A program made the position numbers and the translations under genes. A stretch of 32,011 nucleotides of DNA from positions 1 through 32,011 of the forward strand of contig RGPS01000046.1 in the NCBI GenBank assembly GCA_010084195.1. Direction: 5' to 3'. The stretch's first letter is position 1; each line of letters begins with the position of its first letter. Below the pieces are notes generated by a model, which was not told where the DNA came from, ran no database searches, and was given only the letters and a program-made list of their open reading frames with translations. Positions 9,153 through 16,161 of this stretch are shown here, piece after piece. This stretch comes from Terriglobia bacterium (GTDB lineage: Bacteria > Acidobacteriota > Terriglobia > Bryobacterales > Bryobacteraceae).

Positions 9153-10967
9153 CTAACGCGGGGATTGGTTAGGTTCCCAGCCTGGGGTGCCTTCTTCCCA
9201 CTGGTTGTCGGTGAGTTGTTCCACGTGGTTTCCGTCGAAGCGCATGACGAAGATTTCGCCGTAGGGCTGGGGGGCGTCGGTGTAGGACAGCTCGTCTTTG
9301 AAGCCCATTCTGGAACTGGAGAAAGCAATGTATTCTCCGTCGAAGGACCAGGACATGTGGGCGTCGTTACCCTTGCCGTTGGTGAGGCGCTTCAGGGCGG
9401 TCCCGTCGGGCTTGATGGTGAAGATGTCGTAGGCTCCTTCGACCTGGCGGGCGAACATGATGAGATCTCCACGGGGGGACCAGAGCGGGAAATTGTCGTA
9501 GCCTGCGGTGAGCGTGGTCACGACTTTGGTTTCGAGATTCATAATGCGCAGGCCCTGGCCGTCTTTGCCGAAGGTGCGGAAGACGAGGCGGGTTCCGTCG
9601 GGGGAGTAGGACGGGAAGGCGTTGTTGTCGGGGCCTGCAGTTAACTCCTGGAAGCCGGTTCCGTCGGCGTTGATGATGGCGAGTTGAGCTCCGCCTTCGA
9701 CGCGGTCTCCGGGCTTATGAAATTCGGAACGAAAGCCGTCGAAAAAGGCTGCATATGTGCCCAGTGAGAAGACGGCCTTGTCTCCCCGGGGTGACCAGCC
9801 TCCGACGAAGGCGTTACGCGTTTTGTCCTGATAGAGAACCTCGGATTTCCCGGTTTCCGGCGTGCTTACCTTGAGAGCTGCTGCCTTGCCGCCAGGACCA
9901 CCTCCCACGGTCAGGTATTGTTTGCCGGAGGGGCTGAAGGCGGGCAACATGCCAGACAAATGCAACTCATAGTTTGGATTTCGGCTGAACATTTTTACAG
10001 ACGGTGGCAGCGTGACGGTCTTGCGGCGGCTGAAAACAACACGTTTGCCGTCGGGGGACCAGGCAGCGGCGCGGATGGCACCCTTCGGACCCTGGCTGCC
10101 GTTGGTGTAGTAGATGCCACCCTCCGCCGTGTCTCTTCGGACATAGCCGACGTTATTGCCGGGCAGGGGCGACGGATTTACTTTCACGCCTGGACCTGCG
10201 GGGAGGTCGGTTATGGCACCGGTTGCTACGTCGATGGAGACGAGGCGCGATTGACTGCCTTTCTCGGGTGCCCCGCGACGAACCTGCATGGTTTCCTGCG
10301 CGGTGGAACAGTAGGCGAGGACGTGTTGGTTATCGCTGAGCCACTTCGGGCTGCCGCAGAGTCCACCGGCGCTGGTGACTTTCTTCATGCCGGAACCATC
10401 GGGGCGAATCAGGTAGATTTCGGTGAGTTGCTGGCGTTCCCAGCGACCTTCGGCGAAGGGCGGGGTGATGCCATGGCCGGAAGAGAAGGCGATCCATTTT
10501 CCATCGGGTGACCAGGCGGGACGGAAGTCGCCGCCGGGGCCGGTGGTGAGGGCTTTGGCTCGTTTGGTGGCGAGGTCGAGGGTCCAGAGATTGGCAAAGC
10601 CGGTGGTGCGGGTGCTGACGAAGACGAGTTTCTTGCCGTCGGGAGAGAATGCGGCCTGGTCTTCGTAGGCGGGGTCGGAGGTTAGTTGGGTGAGGCCGGT
10701 GCCGTCGGGGTTGACGCGGTAGAGATCGCCGGAGCCGTTGCGGTCGGAGGTGAACACGAGGGCCTGGCCGTTGGGGGCCCATGCGGCGTCGTAGTCGTCT
10801 TGCGGGGCTGTCAGGAGGGGATGTTCATCGGTGCCGTCGGCGGCTGCGATGAAGAGCTGCAAGACGCCGGGGACAATGCCGCCTGCCCGGGCGAAGGAGA
10901 GTTTGCGGGGCGGTTGGGCGGCCCACATCAGGGTGCAGGCGGTGACGGCTATGGTCAGGGTTCGCAT
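9153..10967 (-). CDS. Exported PD40/WD40-like beta-propeller protein (TolB-like)
   Basis: A 604-residue protein with a signal peptide (MRTLTIAVTACTLMWAAQ) followed by about a dozen PD40 blades. Repeated W/F-S-P-D-G-K and D-x-D/N-G-T-x-x-x-x-L-T motifs mark them, for example AAFSPDGKKLVFVS, PAWSPDGKWIAFSS, PSYSPDGTRLVFRT and MSWSFDGEYIAFSS. The blades resemble the C-terminal propeller of TolB, but the TolB N-terminal domain is absent. Such propellers bind proteins or glycans in the periplasm; the ligand here is unknown. The ATG at 10967 has TATACT seven bases upstream and no Shine-Dalgarno. It is divergent from the bicupin gene with only 38 bases between them, so the two are probably controlled together. 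Confidence 0.88.
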   Translation of the reverse strand: MRTLTIAVTACTLMWAAQPPRKLSFARAGGIVPGVLQLFIAAADGTDEHPLLTAPQDDYDAAWAPNGQALVFTSDRNGSGDLYRVNPDGTGLTQLTSDPAYEDQAAFSPDGKKLVFVSTRTTGFANLWTLDLATKRAKALTTGPGGDFRPAWSPDGKWIAFSSGHGITPPFAEGRWERQQLTEIYLIRPDGSGMKKVTSAGGLCGSPKWLSDNQHVLAYCSTAQETMQVRRGAPEKGSQSRLVSIDVATGAITDLPAGPGVKVNPSPLPGNNVGYVRRDTAEGGIYYTNGSQGPKGAIRAAAWSPDGKRVVFSRRKTVTLPPSVKMFSRNPNYELHLSGMLPAFSPSGKQYLTVGGGPGGKAAALKVSTPETGKSEVLYQDKTRNAFVGGWSPRGDKAVFSLGTYAAFFDGFRSEFHKPGDRVEGGAQLAIINADGTGFQELTAGPDNNAFPSYSPDGTRLVFRTFGKDGQGLRIMNLETKVVTTLTAGYDNFPLWSPRGDLIMFARQVEGAYDIFTIKPDGTALKRLTNGKGNDAHMSWSFDGEYIAFSSSRMGFKDELSYTDAPQPYGEIFVMRFDGNHVEQLTDNQWEEGTPGWEPNQSPR

Positions 10968-11005
10968 CAGGTAGAGTATAAGGCATTCGACTGAGGAGAA
11001 GACTT
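10968..11005. promoter_or_regulatory. Compact divergent promoter between propeller and bicupin genes
   Basis: The 38-base gap holds AGTATA (10975-10980), which reads TATACT on the minus strand seven bases before the propeller ATG, and TATAAG (10978-10983) on the plus strand, which could be the -10 of the bicupin gene. The two hexamers share three bases. GAGGAG (10993-10998) is the Shine-Dalgarno of the bicupin gene. Neither strand has a convincing -35. Confidence 0.4.
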
Positions 11006-11842
11006 ATGCGCTTTGTGTTCTTGACGGCAGGTTTGGCGATTGGGCTTTGGGCTCAGAGTCCGGCTAACGACGTTGTTGTGGCGGCGGGGATCTACGCTAA
11101 CCATGAAGCGGTGGCCGCAGCGCTGGCGAAGGGCGGGCCGTTAATCGACAAGCCGAATACTCCGGCTGCCATCAAAGTCTCGGGTTCGCATCGCGAGAAG
11201 GCCGGTGTGGTGGAAGTACACGAAAAACAGACGGATATCTTTTACGTCTCCGACGGGGAGGCGACGCTGGTTGCCGGCGGGGCTCGGGTGAAGGGTCAGA
11301 ATGGCGCGGACATTGCAGGCGGACAGACGTTTCATTTGACCCGGGGCGACGTTGTGGTGATTCCGGCGGGAGTGCCCCACTGGTTTCGGGAAGTTGCGAA
11401 ATCGATCAGCTACCACCTGGTGAAGCTGAACACTCCAGCGGGAGGGGCGGGCACAACGGTCACTTATGTGGGGCATGACAAGGTTGCTGCGGCACTGAAC
11501 AGTAAGGGGGAGATTTTCGCAGCCCCGAAATTGAGACTGTCGGGGGGCTATCGCACGGGGCCGGATCAGCCTGCCGGTTTCAACCCTGATCCGGAGATCC
11601 ATCCGAGTTCCATTGACATTTTCTACTGCATTGACGGTGCTGTGACGGTGGTTACTGGAGGCAAGGTTGTCGGGATGAAGGATAGCGGGAGTCGTCGTAT
11701 GGCTGGTGCGCGCGTGGAACAGGGACGGGCCGACCATATGACGAAGGGCGACTGGCTGCTGGTGCCTTCGGGCACGCCGCACTGGCATACGGAGTATCCC
11801 CTTGGCTCTTATCGATATTTGCTGGTGAAGGTGGAGGAGTAG
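11006..11842 (+). CDS. Exported bicupin protein
   Basis: A 278-residue protein with a short signal peptide (MRFVFLTAGLAIGLWA, cut before QSPAN) and two cupin beta-barrels. Cupin 1 has H72 in VEVHEKQTDIFYV and H125 in IPAGVPHWF; cupin 2 has H199 in EIHPSSIDIFYCIDG plus H259 and H261 in VPSGTPHWHTE. These are the metal-ligand positions of cupin motifs 1 and 2, so both barrels may hold a metal, although the glutamate or second histidine of motif 1 is partly replaced. Bicupins include dioxygenases, decarboxylases and sugar isomerases; no specific activity can be assigned. GAGGAG lies eight bases before the ATG. It is followed 25 bases later by the TIM-barrel gene. Confidence 0.85.
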   Translation: MRFVFLTAGLAIGLWAQSPANDVVVAAGIYANHEAVAAALAKGGPLIDKPNTPAAIKVSGSHREKAGVVEVHEKQTDIFYVSDGEATLVAGGARVKGQNGADIAGGQTFHLTRGDVVVIPAGVPHWFREVAKSISYHLVKLNTPAGGAGTTVTYVGHDKVAAALNSKGEIFAAPKLRLSGGYRTGPDQPAGFNPDPEIHPSSIDIFYCIDGAVTVVTGGKVVGMKDSGSRRMAGARVEQGRADHMTKGDWLLVPSGTPHWHTEYPLGSYRYLLVKVEE

Positions 11843-11854
11843 TCGGTACGGTGA

Positions 11855-11867
11855 TATGGTTTGAGTC
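11855..11867 (+). promoter_or_regulatory. -10-like element directly before the TIM-barrel gene
   Basis: TATGGT (11855-11860) ends seven bases before the ATG at 11868, inside the 25-base gap after the bicupin gene. No Shine-Dalgarno is visible before this ATG. It may give a second, leaderless transcript, or the gene may be read from the bicupin promoter. Confidence 0.3.
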
Positions 11868-12707
11868 ATGAATCGGCAGTTTACTTCCAGGCGTGAGTTT
11901 GCGGTGCTGGCGGCGGCTTCAATTGCGTCCGCTCGTGCCCAAACGGGTAAGAGATTTCCCATCGGATTGCAGCAGACTGCGGTCGGGCGGAATATCCAAC
12001 AGGATCTGCCGGGCACCCTTCGTGCTGTGGCCGGGATGGGGTACGACCTGATTGAGTTTTCGGCCGGCACCTTTATGAAGTGGACGCCGGCGGAGGCCAA
12101 ACAAGTTCGGGTGATGCTCGACGACCTGAAGCTGGGCTGCCGGTCCACGCACAACGAAATCGTGTCCTTTTCGGGCGACGGGTTGAAGAAGGCGATTGAA
12201 CTCAATCACATTGTTGGTTCCGACACGCTGGTCTCGGTGCGGGGTCCGGGAACGGCAGCCGCTCCGGCGTCTGCGGATGCGTGGAAGCGATTCAGTGATC
12301 AGCTCAGCCAGGCTGCGGAGGCAATTCGCGGTGCGAAGATGACGCTGGGCTTCCACAACCATGAAGTCGAGTTCAGGATGGTTGAGGGGATTCGCCCGAT
12401 GGACATCCTGGCCGCCAATAAGGACATCACGTCGTTTCACCTGAACATTGGCCTTTGTCTGAAGGGTGGCGGGGACCCGGTGGCGTTTATCCGGAAGTGC
12501 CCGGGGCGCATTCAGACTCTGCTGTGTCAGGACTTCCAGGGCAAGGCGCGGTGGAAGGAGTTGTTCGCCGCAGTGGAGGGTGGCGGCGGGTTGCAGTTTT
12601 ACCTGGTGCAGCGAACCGATGGCCTGTTTCTGGTGCCGCAGGATGGTGATGACCTGCTGGAGTTCGCCAGGAAAGATCTCGAATACTTTCGCAACTTGCG
12701 GGGCTGA
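11868..12707 (+). CDS. Tat-exported sugar-phosphate isomerase/epimerase-like TIM barrel, active site degenerate
   Basis: A 279-residue protein with a Tat signal (TSRREFAVLAAASIASARA, arginines 8-9) and a xylose-isomerase-like barrel. The core is recognisable: GMGYDLIEFSAG, LGFHNHEVEF (residues 161-169) and GGDPVAFIRKCPGRIQ. In active relatives, four metal ligands are expected: a glutamate near the F-H-N-H motif, the aspartate of L-D-x-G, the histidine of H-V-K-D and a late glutamate before Q. Here those last three read N193 (LNIG), L219 (LLCQDF) and V247 (YLVQR). The fold is clear, but the barrel is probably not a normal metal-dependent isomerase. A start at 11868 puts the twin arginines where they belong. 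Confidence 0.82.
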   Translation: MNRQFTSRREFAVLAAASIASARAQTGKRFPIGLQQTAVGRNIQQDLPGTLRAVAGMGYDLIEFSAGTFMKWTPAEAKQVRVMLDDLKLGCRSTHNEIVSFSGDGLKKAIELNHIVGSDTLVSVRGPGTAAAPASADAWKRFSDQLSQAAEAIRGAKMTLGFHNHEVEFRMVEGIRPMDILAANKDITSFHLNIGLCLKGGGDPVAFIRKCPGRIQTLLCQDFQGKARWKELFAAVEGGGGLQFYLVQRTDGLFLVPQDGDDLLEFARKDLEYFRNLRG

Positions 12708-12713
12708 CCGGGC

Positions 12714-12741
12714 AAGGAAGCTCGCTTTTCCTTAAGCTTTT
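12714..12741 (+). terminator. Possible weak terminator after the TIM-barrel gene
   Basis: AAGGAA (12714-12719) and TTCCTT (12728-12733) form a six-base stem with an eight-base loop seven bases after the TGA, and a TTTT run follows at 12738-12741. The stem is A/T-rich and the T run is short, so termination would be weak. Confidence 0.3.
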
Positions 12742-12807
12742 AACGAACCGGTGTCACAGAGGGGTTAAATTTGCGGCCCGATTGTGATAAACTTCCCCAA
12801 GACAACT

Positions 12808-12831
12808 TCGGCCAAACTAAAGATTGGCCGA
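12808..12831 (+). promoter_or_regulatory. Perfect hairpin in the leader of the TonB-dependent receptor gene
   Basis: TCGGCCAA (12808-12815) and TTGGCCGA (12824-12831) are perfect inverted repeats around an eight-base loop, ending just before AGGGGAG (12837-12843) and the ATG at 12849. A -10-like TAAACT lies at 12788-12793. The hairpin could be an operator or an RNA element that protects or hides the ribosome site. Confidence 0.4.
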
Positions 12832-12848
12832 GTGACAGGGGAGCGTTT

Positions 12849-15800
12849 ATGAAATTCGCGAGACTCGCCGGGATTCCGGCACTGATACTGCTTGCCGCAA
12901 CTGTGTTCTCTCCAGTGCGCGCCACGGCCCAGGTGTTGAAGGGGCAGATTCTGGGCACCATTACCGATACCTCCGGCGCTGTGTCGCCTGGTGTGAAGAT
13001 CACGGTTACCGAAACCCGCACCAACTTTCGGCGTACCGCGGACTCAAATGATTCCGGTAACTTCTTTTTCGTAAACCTGGACCCGGGGAACTACACCGTG
13101 GAAGCGGAGAAGGCCGGGTTCAACAAGGCGCTGCGTTCGGGGATCGACCTGCAGCCCAACTCGACGGCCCGCGTCAACTTCGAACTCGCACCGGGCGTTG
13201 TGACGCAGACTGTCGACGTGAGTGCTGATGCTGCTCCGTTGCTGCAAACCGACCGTTCTGATACAGGCGGCAAGATTGAGCAGGCTCAGTTGCAGAACAT
13301 GCCGTTGTTGTTCAATCGCAACTACGCGGGGCTGCTGGTGCTGGTGCCTGGGGTCGGGCGTCCTTCGCGTCAGCATTCTGAGTTCTATAATTCGCAGGAT
13401 TCGCTGTCGGTGCGTGTGAATGGGCAGGGCCGCCAGTTCAACAACTTCCAGATTGAAGGTATTGAGAACAAGATCGATAACGGTAATCTGACGGCGCTGG
13501 TGCCTCCGGCGGAAGCGATTCAGACCGTGGACGTCTCGACGTCAAACTTCGATCCGGAGTTTGGCAATGCGGGTGGCGCGGTGACCAATGTGACGCTGCG
13601 CAGCGGTTCGAATGACTATCACGGGAGTCTGTTTGAGTTCCACCGCAACGAGAATATTCAGGCTCGCAACACGTTCGCCGTGACGAAAGCCCCGACGGTC
13701 TACAACCAGTTTGGTGGCACATTGGGCGGGCGCGTTGTGCGTGACAAATTGTTCTTCTTCGGCGACTACCAGGGGAGCCGCGATCACCTTCCGGCCTCCG
13801 GCTCCGGTGCCGACGCCAACGCCGCGAACCGCCGCACGGCGTTTCCGGGCAACGTGATTCCGGCGAACCGGATCAGCCCGATTGCGCAGAAGATTCTCGG
13901 TTTTCTTCCTGGCCCGAACCTGACGGCACCGGAAGGTCAGGTGAACTACCAGCAGAACAGTGTTCGTGTGAAGACACTGGACCAAATGGACGTGAAGATG
14001 GACTGGGTGGCAACCTCTGCCGACAGACTCGCGGTTCGTTACAGCCTGCAGAAGGCGGTGGTTACGGACCATGGCTTGTTTGGTCCCGGTGGAATTTACG
14101 GTGGCTTCCGGAACGGTGGATTCGGGGGCGTGGGCCCGGCCCGGACACAGAGTGCGGGCATCAACTATTCGAGGATTCTGACGCCGACGCTGGTCTGGGA
14201 GTCGCGGATCGGGGTGGTTCGCAATCGCAATGACGCACTGAATGACGACACAGGCAAGAAGACGTCTGAAGAGATTGGGATTCGTGGTATCAACCTGGAC
14301 TCCTGGACGAGTGGGCTGACCGAAATTCGGGTGAACGGCTATGCGTCGCCGCTGGTGGGGTTCTCCCCCAGTCTGCCATGGGCTCGCGCCGTGACGACTT
14401 TTGGTATCGTCAACAACTTCTCCAAGACCTTTTCGAAGCACATTATCCGATTCGGAAGCGACATCCGTCGTGAGCGCAACGATCTTCTGCAAACGCAGAC
14501 GTTCAATCCTCGCGGTCGTTTTGAGTACCAACCCGGTCAAACAGGTGACTTCAGCGTCACCAGCCGCAACTTCTCGAATGCTTTCGCGGCATTTCTGCTG
14601 GACCAGCCGAACCAAGCCGGTCGAGACTTCCCCTTCGTTTTCCCGGCGCGTCGCGAACTGATCTGGAATTACTACTTCCAGGACAAGTTCCAGGTGAATT
14701 CCAAGCTGACGATTGATCTGGGGCTGCGGATGGAACGCGAGCGTGGCAGTAAGCCCCGCTTCCCCGGTGGCTATTCGAACTACAATCCGAAAAACAATAC
14801 TCTGGAACTCTCCGGTCTGGGTTCGGTGCCCTTGACTATCGCGAATACCAATAACAACTGGGGGCCCCGCCTGGGGATCGCTTATCGTCACAACGATAAG
14901 ACGGTAATCCGCACCGGCTATGGGATTAGCTTTATTCCCCGGCGTATGGCGCAGACCAACTTCCCCATTCTGCAGAACAATGCCTACCCGGCTGACAACG
15001 CTTTCGTCCCATCCCGGGTGACAATGACGACAGGTTTCCCGGCCTTCGCGCCCTTCGCAATTCCGGCAGACGGCATCATCAAAGACGCCCCGCTTTCCAA
15101 TGGCTACGGCGTGACGCAGCGTGATCTGGCCAGCACTTATGTGCAGAGCTGGAACTTCGCTATTCAGCGAGCGTTGCCATTCAAACTCGCTCTTGACCTT
15201 GCGTACGTGGGTAACCGTGGTGTCAACAACCAGAGTGGCTACAACATGAATGCGTCGATGATTCCGGGTTCCGGCAATAACGGGCGGCCATTGTTTGCTG
15301 CTTTCCGTCGTGTCACCGATACGACTATCAATATCGGCACCAACACTTACTATCACGGCTTCCAGCTGAAGGCTGACCGTAAGGTTGGGAACGGCTTCTT
15401 CCTGACGACGGCTTACACATTCAGCAAGGGTCTGAATTTCAGTGAAGATACCGACGGTGTCGCTACAGCTATAAAGCTTTCGCTGAACAAGGGGCGCATG
15501 GCGGACAACCGCACGCATGTCTTCACGCAGAGCTACATGTGGAGCCTGCCGTTCGGCAAGGGCAAAAAGTGGGCGCAGTCGGGACCTCTGATGTGGGTGG
15601 CCGGTGGCTGGCAGGTGCAGGGTCTGGCCAGCCTGATGAGCGGGAGCTGGTTCTCGCCATCGGTGTCGGGAATTGTGAATGCTCCAGGAAACGCGGAACG
15701 CCCGGACTGGATTGCTCCCATTAAGTATCTGGGGGGGACGGGGCCTGGCCAGAAGTTCTTCGATCTTAGCGCTTTCCGGATTCCTGCCCAGAACACTTTG

Positions 15801-16043
15801 GGGAACGCGGGCCGAAACATCCTTTCGGGACCGGCTATCTCCAATCTGGATGTGTCGCTGATTCGTGACTTCCGCATCCGGGAGCGGATCAATGCGTCAC
15901 TGCGGATTGAGAGTTTCAACTCAACGAATACTCCGCACTACAACAATCCCAATGGCAATGCACAGTCGCCGCAGTTTGGTGAAATCAACGGGGCGGAGCA
16001 GGATCAGCGGCAGTTCCAGATTGGGCTGACGGTTCGGTTCTAA
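12849..16043 (+). CDS. TonB-dependent receptor with carboxypeptidase-regulatory N-domain (Oar-like)
   Basis: A 1,064-residue outer-membrane protein. A signal peptide spans about residues 1-28 (cut after ATAQ or before). Residues about 31-115 form a carboxypeptidase-regulatory-like beta sandwich (GTITDTSGAVSPGVKITVT, with DSGNFFFVNLDPGNYTVEA). A TonB plug follows (about 125-250, with SVRVNGQGRQFNNFQIEGI), and the remainder is a long 22-strand-type barrel ending in LTVRF, whose last phenylalanine fits the outer-membrane assembly signal. No classical TonB box is obvious. Such receptors are greatly expanded in Solibacter-type acidobacteria and are thought to take up large oligomers. The ATG at 12849 is chosen for AGGGGAG at 12837-12843 and the signal peptide. 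It is a single-gene unit closed by a strong terminator. Confidence 0.93.
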   Translation: MKFARLAGIPALILLAATVFSPVRATAQVLKGQILGTITDTSGAVSPGVKITVTETRTNFRRTADSNDSGNFFFVNLDPGNYTVEAEKAGFNKALRSGIDLQPNSTARVNFELAPGVVTQTVDVSADAAPLLQTDRSDTGGKIEQAQLQNMPLLFNRNYAGLLVLVPGVGRPSRQHSEFYNSQDSLSVRVNGQGRQFNNFQIEGIENKIDNGNLTALVPPAEAIQTVDVSTSNFDPEFGNAGGAVTNVTLRSGSNDYHGSLFEFHRNENIQARNTFAVTKAPTVYNQFGGTLGGRVVRDKLFFFGDYQGSRDHLPASGSGADANAANRRTAFPGNVIPANRISPIAQKILGFLPGPNLTAPEGQVNYQQNSVRVKTLDQMDVKMDWVATSADRLAVRYSLQKAVVTDHGLFGPGGIYGGFRNGGFGGVGPARTQSAGINYSRILTPTLVWESRIGVVRNRNDALNDDTGKKTSEEIGIRGINLDSWTSGLTEIRVNGYASPLVGFSPSLPWARAVTTFGIVNNFSKTFSKHIIRFGSDIRRERNDLLQTQTFNPRGRFEYQPGQTGDFSVTSRNFSNAFAAFLLDQPNQAGRDFPFVFPARRELIWNYYFQDKFQVNSKLTIDLGLRMERERGSKPRFPGGYSNYNPKNNTLELSGLGSVPLTIANTNNNWGPRLGIAYRHNDKTVIRTGYGISFIPRRMAQTNFPILQNNAYPADNAFVPSRVTMTTGFPAFAPFAIPADGIIKDAPLSNGYGVTQRDLASTYVQSWNFAIQRALPFKLALDLAYVGNRGVNNQSGYNMNASMIPGSGNNGRPLFAAFRRVTDTTINIGTNTYYHGFQLKADRKVGNGFFLTTAYTFSKGLNFSEDTDGVATAIKLSLNKGRMADNRTHVFTQSYMWSLPFGKGKKWAQSGPLMWVAGGWQVQGLASLMSGSWFSPSVSGIVNAPGNAERPDWIAPIKYLGGTGPGQKFFDLSAFRIPAQNTLGNAGRNILSGPAISNLDVSLIRDFRIRERINASLRIESFNSTNTPHYNNPNGNAQSPQFGEINGAEQDQRQFQIGLTVRF

Positions 16044-16073
16044 GGTCACGTTTGTAATCGGGATTTGGGTTTG

Positions 16074-16115
16074 TGCCCCTGCCCCCCTAACCTGGGGAGC
16101 AGGGGCAATTTTTTT
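16074..16115 (+). terminator. Strong Rho-independent terminator after the TonB-dependent receptor gene
   Basis: TGCCCCTGC (16074-16082) pairs perfectly with GCAGGGGCA (16099-16107), with a further inner CCCC/GGGG pairing, and is followed by seven T residues (16109-16115). It begins 30 bases after the receptor stop codon. Confidence 0.88.
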
Positions 16116-16161
16116 AGCTTTGCGGATTTGATACCATCGCGGGCATAGTTTGGAAAGAGCC

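Noticed and set aside
13542-15518. A 658-codon minus-strand frame opposite the TonB-dependent receptor
   Set aside because: Shadow of the receptor gene, with no signal peptide, motif or ribosome site.
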